Position numbers and translations under genes: made by a program. From contig NZ_MUZU01000010.1 in assembly GCF_002000085.1 (NCBI RefSeq), forward strand, positions 62,001 through 126,000: a stretch of 64,000 nt of DNA, read 5' to 3'. Of this stretch, positions 8,766 to 19,078 are shown piece by piece (position 1 is the stretch's first letter; every line of letters begins with the position of its first letter). The notes below the pieces were generated by a model. The model worked only from the letters and a program-made list of their open reading frames with translations. It had not been told where the DNA came from and did not search any database. This DNA is from Pseudocolwellia agarivorans. GTDB taxonomy: Bacteria > Pseudomonadota > Gammaproteobacteria > Enterobacterales > Alteromonadaceae.

Positions 8766-10136
8766 ATGTCTATTCAAGCGGTTATTGCGACTAATCGTTT
8801 TGGTTTAGGAGCTAAACCAAATGAGCATAAACAAGCAAAGAAGGCCCCCAAAGCGTGGTTAATTAATCAATTAAATGCAACGCCTGCTGTATATTTTGAC
8901 GATGATTTACCTACCTCTGATGAAATAGCAGAGCAACTTGCTAAACTAAGACTTTTCAAGAAAAGTTTAAATAAAAAAAATGCCAATGGAAGCGCAAGCC
9001 TTGTAAGTAAAGCCGATCAAGATAAGCTGAAAAAACTACAAAAATATCCTCGAAACGTATATCAAAGCTTATCTAGCGATACTTTGATTCAAGCTATTCA
9101 ATCTAACAATAGTCTGAACTGGAGATTGTTAGACTTTTTTTCTAATCATTTTAGTGTAACGGCTCAAGGCCAAATTATGACGGCATTAGCACCTACTTTA
9201 GAGCGCGAAGCGATTGCTCCACATTTGTTAGGATCTTTTGAAGAGATGTTGTTAGCTGTAACGAAACATCCAGCGATGTTAATTTACTTGAATAATGAAA
9301 AATCTTTTGGTCCCGCTTCTAAGTTGGGTAAAAAAGGTAAAGGTTTGAATGAAAACCTCGCCAGAGAAATATTAGAACTGCATACGCTAGGGGTAAATGG
9401 CGGTTATTCTCAACAAGACGTTACTGAACTCGCTAAAGGGATTACAGGCTGGAGTGTGGCTAATTTTACCAAAGAAAAAAGTATAGCTTTTACCTATATT
9501 GGCAAAGGGCATGAGCCTAATACGAGAAAAATATTAGGAACAATGTTTAAAAACGATGGAATCAAACAGGGTGAAAATATGCTTAAGTTTTTGGCGCATC
9601 ACCCTGCTACTGCTGAACATATATGCTTTAAATTAGCGCGTCATTTTATTGCAGACGAACCACCTAAAAGCCTTGTTGAAAAAATGGTAAAGCGTTGGAA
9701 ATTGAGCAAAGGAAAAATTAAAGACGTTGTTATTGAAATGATAAATGCTGACGAGTCGTGGTCAGAAACATCTCTTAAGTTTAAATCGCCTAGAGAGTTT
9801 GTTGTTTCTACCTTTCGTGGTGTTGGTCAAAAAAGCCTTAAACCTAAACAAGTTTTAAATGCTTTGACCGTGTTAGGGCAAAAACCTTTTAATGCGGGTT
9901 CTCCAGCCGGATATAGTGATTATCAGCAAGACTGGAATGGCGCGAGTGCCATTATGTCTAGAATTGAACTATCTGCACAGTACGCAGCGAGAAGAAAACC
10001 TAATGCTGAGAAGGTATTAATGAATACTTTAAGCGATAGTGTCAGTGAATTAACTTATAACAGTGTAATAAGAGCTGAAAGCCGTCAGCAGGCTTTTACC
10101 TTGTTGTTAATGAGCCCTGAATTTCAAAGGAGATAA
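8766..10136 (+). CDS. DUF1800 family protein
   Basis: 456-residue protein of the DUF1800 family, recognised from the N-terminal ATNRFGLGAKPNEHK, the central NENLAREILELHTLGVNGGYSQQDVTELAKGITGW and the C-terminal NAGSPAGYSDYQQDW. The biochemical function of the family is unknown; members are nearly always paired with a DUF1501 protein. Here the DUF1501 gene starts 2 bp after this stop, behind a strong AAGGAGA ribosome site located within the end of this gene, so the two are one operon and probably translationally coupled. I see no clear signal peptide here, unlike its Tat-exported partner. Confidence 0.88.
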   Translation: MSIQAVIATNRFGLGAKPNEHKQAKKAPKAWLINQLNATPAVYFDDDLPTSDEIAEQLAKLRLFKKSLNKKNANGSASLVSKADQDKLKKLQKYPRNVYQSLSSDTLIQAIQSNNSLNWRLLDFFSNHFSVTAQGQIMTALAPTLEREAIAPHLLGSFEEMLLAVTKHPAMLIYLNNEKSFGPASKLGKKGKGLNENLAREILELHTLGVNGGYSQQDVTELAKGITGWSVANFTKEKSIAFTYIGKGHEPNTRKILGTMFKNDGIKQGENMLKFLAHHPATAEHICFKLARHFIADEPPKSLVEKMVKRWKLSKGKIKDVVIEMINADESWSETSLKFKSPREFVVSTFRGVGQKSLKPKQVLNALTVLGQKPFNAGSPAGYSDYQQDWNGASAIMSRIELSAQYAARRKPNAEKVLMNTLSDSVSELTYNSVIRAESRQQAFTLLLMSPEFQRR

Positions 10137-10138
10137 AA

Positions 10139-11296
10139 ATGAAACGTCGTCACTTTATAAAAACAATAGGCGCAAGTTTAGTTTTATTTCAAGGGACAGC
10201 TCTTGCCAGTAAAGCTAAAGCACTAAAGGGAAGCCAAGCTAATACCAAAAAAATTGTATGGGTAGTACTAAGAGGCGGGTTAGATTCGTTACACACTATT
10301 GTTCCTACATTTGAAGCTGATTTAGTTAAATTAAGACCTTCGTTATATAAAAGTGTTAAAGATAAATTATTGCCATTAGATAATGGTTTTGCTTTTAATC
10401 CGGCGCTTAAACATTTACACACTTGGTATAAAAATAAAGAACTTATACCTGTAGTTGCTGTGGGGTCCGGTTATAAAAGGCGTTCGCACTTTGACGGACA
10501 AGATTTTTTAGAGTCAGGCTTAACAAAAATAAATGAAGATTCTGGTTGGTTAGCTAGAGCGTTAAAGCACAAAAATAAAAAAGCCTTAGCAGTATCGCGT
10601 TCTACTCCTGTTAGCTTACGTGGTAGCGATAATACAAGCACTTGGTATCCGTCATCGTTGAAAGATGCTGATGATGATGTTTATGCGGCATTAGGTAAAT
10701 TATATGCTGAAGATGCGTTGTTATCTTCAAGGTTAAAAGAAGGTTTAAATATTCAAGATATGGCGGGTTCGGCAGTCTCTGAAAAACGTAAAGGAAAGTT
10801 TATTGATTTAACTAAGGCGTGTGCGCAGCTATTAAAAAACAATAATACAATTGATTGTGCCATGCTCGAACTTGGAGGATGGGATACCCATAATAATCAA
10901 GATGTCCGCTTAAAAAAACAACTCACTGAGCTGGATAACGGCCTTGAAAGCTTAAAAGAAGGGTTAGGTGAAACGTGGAAAGACACCATAGTGATAGTTG
11001 CCACAGAATTTGGTCGTACAGCAAAAGAAAATGGCACGGGTGGTACGGATCACGGCACTGCTTCAAATATGTTTATTGCCGGTGGAAGTGTTAAAGGCGG
11101 TAAAGTGTTAGGTGATTGGCCGGGATTAAGTGAATCGCAATTGTTTGAACAGCGAGATTTAATGCCTACATCTAATAGTTTTTCTTGGATAGCCAGTGTA
11201 CTAGGTGAGCAGTGGGGGTTATCGGCTGATCAACTTAACGATGTATTTCCAGCTGAATTTATTAAGCGTAAGCCGACAATAAAAATTGTCGTGTAA
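10139..11296 (+). CDS. DUF1501 family Tat-exported protein
   Basis: 385 residues with a twin-arginine signal (MKRRHFIKTIGASLVLFQGTALA), so it is exported folded. The mature part has DUF1501 / alkaline-phosphatase-fold signatures: KIVWVVLRGGLDSLHTIVP, RRSHFDGQDFLESG, LGGWDTHNNQ and TEFGRTAKENGTGGTDHGTASNMFIAGG. The Asp/His/Thr/Gly arrangement is that of sulfatase-fold hydrolases, but no CxPSR formylglycine motif is present, so it is not a type I sulfatase. It is the second gene of a DUF1800-DUF1501 operon. The substrate is unknown; genes of this pair are common in marine bacteria and planctomycetes. Confidence 0.9.
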   Translation: MKRRHFIKTIGASLVLFQGTALASKAKALKGSQANTKKIVWVVLRGGLDSLHTIVPTFEADLVKLRPSLYKSVKDKLLPLDNGFAFNPALKHLHTWYKNKELIPVVAVGSGYKRRSHFDGQDFLESGLTKINEDSGWLARALKHKNKKALAVSRSTPVSLRGSDNTSTWYPSSLKDADDDVYAALGKLYAEDALLSSRLKEGLNIQDMAGSAVSEKRKGKFIDLTKACAQLLKNNNTIDCAMLELGGWDTHNNQDVRLKKQLTELDNGLESLKEGLGETWKDTIVIVATEFGRTAKENGTGGTDHGTASNMFIAGGSVKGGKVLGDWPGLSESQLFEQRDLMPTSNSFSWIASVLGEQWGLSADQLNDVFPAEFIKRKPTIKIVV

Positions 11297-11320
11297 TCGG
11301 TTTTAATAACTTAACGAAGG

Positions 11321-11349
11321 GCCATCAGTAAGGTGATTTTACTGATGGC
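11321..11349. terminator. Hairpin after DUF1501 gene
   Basis: GCCATCAGTAA and TTACTGATGGC form an 11-bp perfect stem with a short loop, 25 bp after the DUF1501 stop. The U-tract is weak, so Rho-independent termination is plausible rather than certain. Confidence 0.5.
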
Positions 11350-11445
11350 ACATTGTCTGGCTAATCTATTTAATCTGAATTCGGTTTATATATATTTTTT
11401 AAAATATTGAAAACTAAGCATGTTAGAAAATAGTTATTAATCATT

Positions 11446-12168
11446 CTATAGCTTACGTGCCCAAATATTTCTAAAACTAACTTTGTCGTTGTGATCTTGT
11501 AATAATAGTCGGTCACAACCATGAGCTTTATACTCTGGCTGACCTCTATATACAGTTCCACCTTTTAAAATATAGTGATCTTGTACCAATATTCCATTAT
11601 GTAATACGGTTATATTTGCCGGAGTTTTTAATTCTGTTCCATTAAATTTAGGGGCATGGTAAATAATGTCATAAGTTTGCCATTGGCCTGTTGGTTTCAT
11701 TGCATTAACCAAAGGAGCTGATTGTTTATATATAGATCCTGCTTGGCCGTTAGCATAAGTTTGGTTTTGATAAGAGTCTAAAATTTGTACTTCATAACGC
11801 CCTTGTATATATAGCCCACTGTTACCTAGTTGTTGTCCTTTTTTTCCCAATATTTTTTCGGGAGACTTCCATTCAACATGTAATTGCATATCACAAAATT
11901 TTTCTTTTGAAAAAATCCCCTTAGTACCCGGTTCAACAGTGAGAGCACCATTTTCTACGTTCCATTTTACTTTGCTACCATCGCCATGCTCTAAGTTGTC
12001 GGTTGATTTACCATCAAATAAAACAATAGCGTCTGAAGGGATAGGTGATGGAGTGATTATTTCAGGGATAGGGCTCCATTGTTCAGTTAATTTAGGATCT
12101 ATTTTTTTTTCAGCTGAGACTAAAAAACTTGCTGATATACAACAAATGGACAAATAAAATTTTTTCAT
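11446..12168 (-). CDS. Secreted DUF1080 (3-keto-disaccharide hydrolase-type) protein
   Basis: 240 residues with a Sec signal peptide (MKKFYLSICCISASFLVSA). The mature protein is one DUF1080 domain, a concanavalin-like jelly roll: AIVLFDGKSTDNLEH...KWNVENGALTVEPGTKGIFSKEKFCDMQLHVEWKSP...GNSGLYIQGRYEVQILDSY...CDRLLLQDHNDKVSFRNIWARKL. The family is now annotated as 3-keto-disaccharide hydrolase on the basis of a few members. Predicted location is periplasmic or outer. It is a single gene, convergent with the DUF1501 gene. Whether this copy cleaves 3-keto sugars is not determinable here; no 3-dehydrogenase gene is nearby. Confidence 0.87.
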   Translation of the reverse strand: MKKFYLSICCISASFLVSAEKKIDPKLTEQWSPIPEIITPSPIPSDAIVLFDGKSTDNLEHGDGSKVKWNVENGALTVEPGTKGIFSKEKFCDMQLHVEWKSPEKILGKKGQQLGNSGLYIQGRYEVQILDSYQNQTYANGQAGSIYKQSAPLVNAMKPTGQWQTYDIIYHAPKFNGTELKTPANITVLHNGILVQDHYILKGGTVYRGQPEYKAHGCDRLLLQDHNDKVSFRNIWARKL

Positions 12169-12333
12169 AAAACACCCTACAAAATCTTCTGTGAATAATA
12201 TAAAGAATAGATTAACTTATAATTCTGGTTATTTATATATAAAATAATTATTTGTTAATATGCTTGAAAGAAGGGAAAGTTTATAACTACTTCATCAATT
12301 TTTATGGGCTATGAGGATGTTGTTTATATAAAA

Positions 12334-13200
12334 TTACGTTAGCTGCTCCGCTAAATAATCTACAAGTAACCTTATCTTGGGAGATAAATGGCGATTTTGT
12401 GGGTAAATGGCCCAAATACCTTCATCGGGTACACGATAATTATCAAGTAAGGTAAGCAGTGTTCCGTTTTCTATATAGTTTTGAACGTAGTAATCAGGTA
12501 GTTGTACTATACCTAACCCTTTTAATGCAGCGTCAACTAAGCCGAAACCATTGTTATAACGTAGTCTACCAGTAACGCGAATATTTTTTTCTTTAGACGA
12601 CTCTTTAAAGTGCCAGTAATCTAACGTACCTAATAAGCAGCTATGTTTAGCAAGTTCAGACAAAGCATGGGGCGTACCATATTTATTTAAGTAATCGGGG
12701 GATGCACAAACATAGTTTGTTCTTTTCCCTAGTTTTCTAGCCATCATTGAAGAGTCATTAAGTTTCCCTAATCTAATGGCCAAATCATACCCTCCTTCTA
12801 CGAGATCAAGCTGTTGATTACTGAGGTAGGCTGTTACATTAATATGGTTATATTTTTCCATAAAATTGTTTACTAACGGTAATACTTGTTGTTCACCATA
12901 GGTGACAGGTGCTGTGAGCTTTATTTTTCCTTGGGGCTTCGACTGTAAGTGTGTAATGGCTTGCTCAGCAGCATTTAAACCGTCTAATACTGATCGGCAA
13001 TGTTGATAAAAAACGCGACCTTCTTCAGTTAAAGATACTTTACGTGTAGTCCGGTAAAGTAACTTGATATTAAGGCGTTTTTCTAATGCGCTTATTTGAC
13101 GACTGACCTGTGCTGTAGATATCGCCATTTTTTTTGAAGCAAGAGTAAAACTTTCATTTTCAGCCACATAGACAAACTCGCTGATACCTTCCCACTGCAT
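12334..13200 (-). CDS. LysR-family transcriptional regulator
   Basis: 288 residues. The N-terminal winged HTH is EFVYVAENESFTLASKKMAISTAQVSRQISALEKRLNIKLLYRTTRKVSLTEEG (about residues 7-62), followed by a periplasmic-binding-fold effector domain of the CrgA/AaeR-like branch. It is divergent from the class III alcohol dehydrogenase gene, with a 164-bp shared gap containing the palindrome at 13249-13263. By position it is the likely regulator of that dehydrogenase, i.e. formaldehyde or nitrosothiol response, as in many proteobacteria. Confidence 0.92.
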   Translation of the reverse strand: MQWEGISEFVYVAENESFTLASKKMAISTAQVSRQISALEKRLNIKLLYRTTRKVSLTEEGRVFYQHCRSVLDGLNAAEQAITHLQSKPQGKIKLTAPVTYGEQQVLPLVNNFMEKYNHINVTAYLSNQQLDLVEGGYDLAIRLGKLNDSSMMARKLGKRTNYVCASPDYLNKYGTPHALSELAKHSCLLGTLDYWHFKESSKEKNIRVTGRLRYNNGFGLVDAALKGLGIVQLPDYYVQNYIENGTLLTLLDNYRVPDEGIWAIYPQNRHLSPKIRLLVDYLAEQLT

Positions 13201-13248
13201 TATTATTACCTATATGTAAAAGTGATTTTACGAATAGGTATATTATCA

Positions 13249-13263
13249 TTGTTTTGGAAACAA
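13249..13263. promoter_or_regulatory. Candidate LysR operator palindrome
   Basis: TTGTTT-TGG-AAACAA, a perfect 6-3-6 inverted repeat between the divergent LysR and dehydrogenase genes. It sits about 100 bp upstream of the dehydrogenase start, a usual position for a LysR activation site. Assigned from symmetry and position only. Confidence 0.4.
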
Positions 13264-13355
13264 CTATAATAATCTGTTGGATAAGAACATTAAAAAACAA
13301 TGTTTGTTAGTTCATTATTACCAGTGTGAAATAAAACTTTTTAACTAAAAATTGA

Positions 13356-14498
<1,143 letters not shown>

Positions 14499-14699
14499 TT
14501 ATACCCGTTACCAATCAAGATGCGTATTCCAGAGTGCTCAAGCGCTTCTTCGATGAGCTAAAAATAATTTATGGGGCTTATTAACTTTAGTCAGGTTCCT
14601 ACACGGATGTAGACCTTAGATTTCGTCTGGAACATGAAATCTGTGCCTAAATTTTTTTGTTCCCACTGAAACCGGCATCTTGAATGATAACGGGTATAA
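14499..14699. mobile_element. MITE-like non-autonomous element, complete copy
   Basis: About 201 bp bounded by imperfect terminal inverted repeats: TATACCCGTTACCAATCAAG at the left and the complement of TATACCCGTTATCATTCAAG at the right, both followed inward by ATGC. It codes for no protein of its own. Its left end abuts the frmA stop codon directly. Related pieces occur at 6557-6616 (ends only) and 8524-8648 (left end lost). No transposase is in the window, so mobilisation would need one in trans. The family name is unknown to me. Confidence 0.72.
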
Positions 14700-14746
14700 A
14701 AGCGCTGCTACTGAGAGGAAGTAACAGCGCTTTATAGCGTATTAAA

Positions 14747-15160
14747 TTAAAATTTATGTTGTTTTTGTAACTTACTGCTTCCTGAATCGGTCCAATGAAT
14801 TTCGGATAAAGAGAGAAAAATGGCATTTTGTTGATGGAGTATTTCAACTGATTCAGCACTAAAACAGCCGCCAACAACAACCAGACTAGGGTTCGTTAAT
14901 TCACCGAGTTTATTTAACGCTTTTTTAACTAGAGAACTTTTTACAATATCTTTTTTATTATGAGGAAAAATGATGAGTGTAGTTAATTCATCTAGTTGTG
15001 ACTCACAGCTTAAAGCCAAACTTTTATATTCAGTAGGAACTCTTTCTTTAACGAGATAAGCTTCCAAATTTTTTAATATAATAAATTTCATAAGTGTCGC
15101 TAATAATTGGTTTGTAGATACTTCTATATTTAATAATAGTTCTTTTAATAAATTAATCAT
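14747..15160 (-). CDS. Hypothetical protein, 137 residues
   Basis: I do not recognise a family. The N-terminal half is helical and leucine-rich (LLKELLLNIEVSTNQLLATLMKFIILKNLEAYL). The middle has SLALSCESQLDELTTLIIFPHN and the C-terminal part VVVGGCFSAESVEILHQQN resembles a small alpha/beta fold. There is no signal peptide or transmembrane segment strong enough to call. It stands alone between the MITE-like element and a terminator-preceded sulfatase gene. A second reading frame across part of the same stretch is considered a shadow. It could be a lineage-specific gene. Confidence 0.5.
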   Translation of the reverse strand: MINLLKELLLNIEVSTNQLLATLMKFIILKNLEAYLVKERVPTEYKSLALSCESQLDELTTLIIFPHNKKDIVKSSLVKKALNKLGELTNPSLVVVGGCFSAESVEILHQQNAIFLSLSEIHWTDSGSSKLQKQHKF

Positions 15161-15325
15161 TTTTATCAGTTAAAAATTTTAACTATTTTGTTATTTATTT
15201 CACTAAGTATAAATAGCTTAATTTATTCATTGAACTCGTATAATTTACTCCAATCATTTTCATTCTCAAAGTATTAAAAATTTAAATTATAGAATTTATA
15301 ATAAGCGAATTAATTATTGGATATA

Positions 15326-15353
15326 AAAAAACGGCAATAAAATTGCCGTTTTT
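15326..15353. terminator. Rho-independent terminator of the 15.4-kb sulfatase gene
   Basis: AAAAACGGCAAT-aaa-ATTGCCGTTTTT, a 12-bp stem flanked by A and T tracts, immediately downstream of the minus-strand sulfatase stop at 15375. It works in either direction. Confidence 0.85.
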
Positions 15354-15374
15354 ATTAGTGCTACTTATTTTTTA

Positions 15375-17003
15375 TCAATCGTTCCAATGCTTATCAATAA
15401 TCTTTTGAAGATGAGGATATTGTTCATCTGTTTCATTATATAACTTACGTTGGCGCTTTAATTCAATTTTAAGTTCGTCAACAACCTTTGAATATTCAGG
15501 ATTGCTATAAACGTTGTTTTGTTCTGTCGGGTCTTTGCGTAAGTCGTAAAGTTCCCATGCTGCTGGCGTATTAATAGCACTGTTATGAAGACCTGTTTTT
15601 GCTACCCATTTTTTATCATAAAAAGGGAAAGGTTTTGTCATAAAGTTAGCACCGTAAAAAAAGATAAGTTTGTAGTCTTTAGTACGCAAGCCAAAGTGTG
15701 CAGGTACGTCGTGGTAAGCTCTGTGTGTCCAATATCTGTAGTAGCTTGCTGTACGCCAGTTATCAGGTGTTTTACCTTGTAAAGCAGGTGCAAAACTTTT
15801 GCCGTGCATATATTCAGGTACTTTAATTCCAACTAAATCTAAAATTAAGGGGGCAAAATCTGTATTGTTCACTAATAAATCACTTTTTTGACCTTGAGTT
15901 GTCATACGTGGATCTTTAACAATAAAAGGCATTCTGATTGATTCTTCATACATCCAGCGTTTGTCTTGAAAGTCATGTTCGCCTAACATCATGCCTTGAT
16001 CCGAAGTATAAATTATAATGGTGTTGTCGTACTCGCCTATGTCTTTTAATGTTTGTAATAAGCGCGCAATATTATCGTCTACTCCTTTAACACAACGTAA
16101 ATAGGCTTTTACGTATTTTTGATAAGCTTGTCTGGTAAATTCTTCTTCAGGTAATGAAGGGTCTACACCTAGATCGATTCCCATGCTTCTACGGTTATGT
16201 CTTTTAGAAACCGATGTGCCAATATCTTTAATCAATTTGTCGTTAACGCCACGAGTGGCGATAGAACCAAATGTTGCTTTTACACCATATAAATCTGTTG
16301 GTTCTGGAATTGTTTCTGCGGCTAAGTAGTCTTCATAACGCGGAGCATATTCAAACATATCGTGTGGTGCTTTAAATTGATGCATTAAAAAGAAAGGTTT
16401 GTTGTTCTTTTTGTTTTTTAACCAATCAATTGATATATCGGTAACTACATCAGACGAGTAACCTTTATATTGAACTTCGTTTTTAGGCCATACATTTTCA
16501 CCTTGTATTCTAAAAGTTGGATCAAAATAGGTACCTTGTCCTTCTAACACTTGGTAATAGTCAAAAGCACCTGGCTCTTTCTTTAAGTGCCATTTACCTA
16601 TGATTGCTGTTTGGTAACCTGCGTTACTCATTAGTGTAGGTAAATGCTGATTTTCAGTTGATATACTGCCTCTTAAATCTAAAACACCATTTGTTTGACT
16701 ATATTGACCCGTTAAAATACTTGCTCTGCTTGGTGTACATATAGAATTTGTTACAAAAGTATTAGTGAAAACCATACCTTCATCGGCTAATTTGTCGATA
16801 TTAGGCGTAGGGTTAAGTTTCGCAAATCTACCTTCATAAACACCTACTGCATGTGCGGCATGATCATCCGTCATTATATAAAGCACATTTAATGGTTTAG
16901 TTTGTTCAACTTGAGTGCTAGCGTTGGTATCCGTATTAGAATTACAAGCGGTTAAAAAGCAAAAGATCGCTGAAATACTCATTGTTATAGATAAATTTTT
17001 CAT
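15375..17003 (-). CDS. Type I (S1) sulfatase, lipoprotein
   Basis: 542-residue formylglycine sulfatase that hydrolyses a sulfate ester, probably on an algal or other glycan. The lipoprotein signal is MKNLSITMSISAIFCFLTAC. Metal-binding MTDDHAAHAVG follows, then the catalytic CTPSR-xxxL-TG signature (Cys at about residue 89), GKWHLKKEPGAFD, and TSDQGMMLGEHDFQDKRWMYEESIRMPF. The CTPSR core and the GEHDFQDKRWMYEESIRMP segment are unlike the CGPSR sulfatases at 58.8-61.8 kb, so it belongs to another S1 subfamily (GlcNAc-6-sulfatase-like layout is possible). It is divergent from an IclR regulator and near the L-galactose operon; it may desulfate a sugar feeding that pathway, which is inference. 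Confidence 0.92.
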   Translation of the reverse strand: MKNLSITMSISAIFCFLTACNSNTDTNASTQVEQTKPLNVLYIMTDDHAAHAVGVYEGRFAKLNPTPNIDKLADEGMVFTNTFVTNSICTPSRASILTGQYSQTNGVLDLRGSISTENQHLPTLMSNAGYQTAIIGKWHLKKEPGAFDYYQVLEGQGTYFDPTFRIQGENVWPKNEVQYKGYSSDVVTDISIDWLKNKKNNKPFFLMHQFKAPHDMFEYAPRYEDYLAAETIPEPTDLYGVKATFGSIATRGVNDKLIKDIGTSVSKRHNRRSMGIDLGVDPSLPEEEFTRQAYQKYVKAYLRCVKGVDDNIARLLQTLKDIGEYDNTIIIYTSDQGMMLGEHDFQDKRWMYEESIRMPFIVKDPRMTTQGQKSDLLVNNTDFAPLILDLVGIKVPEYMHGKSFAPALQGKTPDNWRTASYYRYWTHRAYHDVPAHFGLRTKDYKLIFFYGANFMTKPFPFYDKKWVAKTGLHNSAINTPAAWELYDLRKDPTEQNNVYSNPEYSKVVDELKIELKRQRKLYNETDEQYPHLQKIIDKHWND

Positions 17004-17224
17004 TAATAACTCGAAATGTTTGTTGTATGTAAAATTATGTGTTTATATTTAAAATATGTCAATAGCTTCGTATTTTTGTTAGAAAGGGTTTGTTGTTATA
17101 TTGATATATGAAAAGCAAAAAATACCTTTTAAAACTTTTTAATTATTGGAGAAGGGGTTATTAAGGTGTTAATATTCATGGATAAAGAATAATAACAACA
17201 GTTAATACATAACTACTTCATACA

Positions 17225-17242
17225 AGGTAAATCAATTTACCT
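17225..17242. promoter_or_regulatory. Perfect palindrome upstream of IclR gene
   Basis: AGGTAAAT-CA-ATTTACCT, an 8-2-8 perfect inverted repeat 62 bp before the IclR start and inside the 301-bp divergent gap shared with the sulfatase gene. This is a suitable operator for autoregulation, or for joint control of both genes. Confidence 0.45.
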
Positions 17243-17304
17243 GAAAGTAGACATTATATTTTATAGGCTTAGTTTAAGCCTTAAATTAAAGATAGGTAAA
17301 ATTT

Positions 17305-18081
17305 ATGGATGCCAAACCTGTAAAAAAATATTCAGCTCCGGCTTTAGAGAAAGGCTTAGATATTTTAGAGTTATTATCTAAAGACTCTACCGCTTACAGT
17401 ACTTCAACTATTGCTGAAATTTTAGGTCGTTCAAATGCTGAAATATATCGTATGATACTTGTACTTGAACAACGTGGATATATTGAAAAAAGTGAAGATA
17501 TTGATGGGTACCAAGTTACTCGTAAATTACTTCAATTAGGTACCGAACACGAGCCTATTAAAGATATTTTAGAATATGCGCAACCTATTATGCGTGACTT
17601 AGCTGAGAAAACGGCAATGTCTTGCCATATTGCTGTAGAGTCGCAAGAGCAAATTGTTGTTATTTCAAGGGTTGAAACACCTAGTGTAATGTCTTATTCC
17701 GTTAGAGTAGGCTATAGAAGACCTATATTATTTTCAGCATCTGGTAGAATATTATTTGCTTTTCAAAATCCTGACAAAAAAGAGTCTATGCTGAAACGTT
17801 TAAATAAACATCATACTGAAGATGAAATTAAGCACTTTGTTAACGATTGTAAAAAAGTAACTAAGCAAGGTTTTTTCAAAGGTGATAGTGCCTATGTACA
17901 TGGTGTAACGGATATTTCATTTCCTATTATAGATAATGACCATGCCGTAGCGACTTTAACAATACCTTTTATTCAGCGTATACCTGAAACTGTGAAAATA
18001 GATCAAGTTATAGAAGAGTTAAGAAAGGCTGCAGAAGAATTATCTAAAGCATTAACCTATGGTATTGTTCGTAAAGTCTAA
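17305..18081 (+). CDS. IclR-family transcriptional regulator
   Basis: 258 residues. The N-terminal winged HTH is SAPALEKGLDILELLSKDSTAYSTSTIAEILGRSNAEIYRMILVLEQRGYI. It is followed by the IclR GAF-like effector domain (PIMRDLAEKTAMSCHIAVESQEQIVVISRVE...GVTDISFPIIDNDHAVATLTIPF). IclR proteins generally control sugar-acid or aromatic catabolism in response to small metabolites. It stands between the divergent sulfatase gene and the L-galactose operon 1.1 kb downstream, and is the best candidate regulator of both. A strong terminator follows. Confidence 0.92.
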   Translation: MDAKPVKKYSAPALEKGLDILELLSKDSTAYSTSTIAEILGRSNAEIYRMILVLEQRGYIEKSEDIDGYQVTRKLLQLGTEHEPIKDILEYAQPIMRDLAEKTAMSCHIAVESQEQIVVISRVETPSVMSYSVRVGYRRPILFSASGRILFAFQNPDKKESMLKRLNKHHTEDEIKHFVNDCKKVTKQGFFKGDSAYVHGVTDISFPIIDNDHAVATLTIPFIQRIPETVKIDQVIEELRKAAEELSKALTYGIVRKV

Positions 18082-18115
18082 TATTATGTGAGTTAAATGA
18101 GTCATTCAAGTACGT

Positions 18116-18146
18116 AAAAGAAGCCATCATATTGATGGCTTCTTTT
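18116..18146. terminator. Bidirectional terminator between IclR and ExoP-domain genes
   Basis: AAAAGAAGCCATCA and TGATGGCTTCTTTT form a long perfect stem with a 3-nt loop, placed between two convergent stops (18081 and 18150). Confidence 0.88.
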
Positions 18147-18149
18147 GTT

Positions 18150-18833
18150 TTAGTCTGCTTTACAGCCTTTGCTACCTGCTGGTAATGCTACCAGTCCTAT
18201 ATTAGCAATTTCTATATCGAGCTTCCCTTGTGTTCCAATTGAAAAGATTGAAGTGACTTTACTGAAGTCAAAATTACCGTCTTTATTAAAACAATTTAAC
18301 GGGATAGGTAATTGTGTCCATTCACCTTTTGGTAATCGATTAAGAATAGCTTTAACTGAGAATTTACTTAAACACTTATTGGAGTAATTACACTGCATTG
18401 ATATGTTTGTGATGTCTTTTGCAGAACGATTGACCTTGAGTTCAATCATTAATGCTGCTTGATTTTCAATAGATGCAATGTTGATCATGTGTTTTGATAT
18501 TGTAAAGCTTGAATCGTTAAGTATATTTCCTCCCCATTCATTTTTAACTTTTTTTCCTTTCCATTTTAAACGTATAGCATCGTTTTCTTTCTTTTTTGTT
18601 GAAGGTGATACAACAAGGTTACCACGCTCTGTTTCTCCTGTTTGATTGACGATAGGAATATTCCAATTAAGGCTGTTACTTAAATTACCTTTCCAGTTAC
18701 CAACAAACTCTCCATCTTTAATATAAGTGGTTAATGGATCATCATTAAAGGCTAAACTTTGAAATGATAATGAAGTACAAAGTAGAGTGGCTAATTGCAT
18801 TATTTTATAAGTGGTTAGAGCGTTTTTTTTCAT
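18150..18833 (-). CDS. Secreted stand-alone ExoP-type galactose-binding-like domain
   Basis: 227 residues with a signal peptide (cleavage near SLAFNDD). The mature part matches, by pattern, the C-terminal galactose-binding-like domain of ExoP-type GH3 exo-beta-glucanases of marine bacteria: AIRLKWKGKKVKNEWGG, an AALMIELKVN strand, MQCNYSNKCLSKF, LPKGEWTQLPIPLNCF and a final G-x-L-D-I-E-I-A-N-I-G-L strand. In known enzymes this domain is fused behind the catalytic domains; here there is no catalytic part in the frame or beside it. Four cysteines in CNYSNKC...CF...GC suggest disulfides. It is probably an independent periplasmic carbohydrate-binding protein. Pattern-based, so moderate confidence in the family. 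Confidence 0.7.
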   Translation of the reverse strand: MKKNALTTYKIMQLATLLCTSLSFQSLAFNDDPLTTYIKDGEFVGNWKGNLSNSLNWNIPIVNQTGETERGNLVVSPSTKKKENDAIRLKWKGKKVKNEWGGNILNDSSFTISKHMINIASIENQAALMIELKVNRSAKDITNISMQCNYSNKCLSKFSVKAILNRLPKGEWTQLPIPLNCFNKDGNFDFSKVTSIFSIGTQGKLDIEIANIGLVALPAGSKGCKAD

Positions 18834-19078
18834 GTTGTTGTCCTATTATTTTTAATACAATTATTGTTAGTTTTATTACTCAATTATTTAAATTTAAACA
18901 ATCGAATCTGCATTTAATAGTTGTATAAGATAAATTTATATCGTTGAATTGTGACGCTTCATAAAAAATATACCAAGATTTTTAGCGATTGCAACACCTT
19001 TAACTAGAGGTTGTTTTATTAATTTTTTGGTGAACCAGCTTATTTATGTACGTTTTAAATGGTATGAAATTAAAGTTA

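Noticed and set aside
10139-11296. DUF1501 protein as another sulfatase
   Set aside because: Alkaline-phosphatase-like fold motifs occur, but there is no CxPSR formylglycine signature.
14647-14880. 77-residue minus-strand frame across the end of the MITE-like element
   Set aside because: Half of it is repeat sequence and it overlaps the better-supported 137-residue frame.
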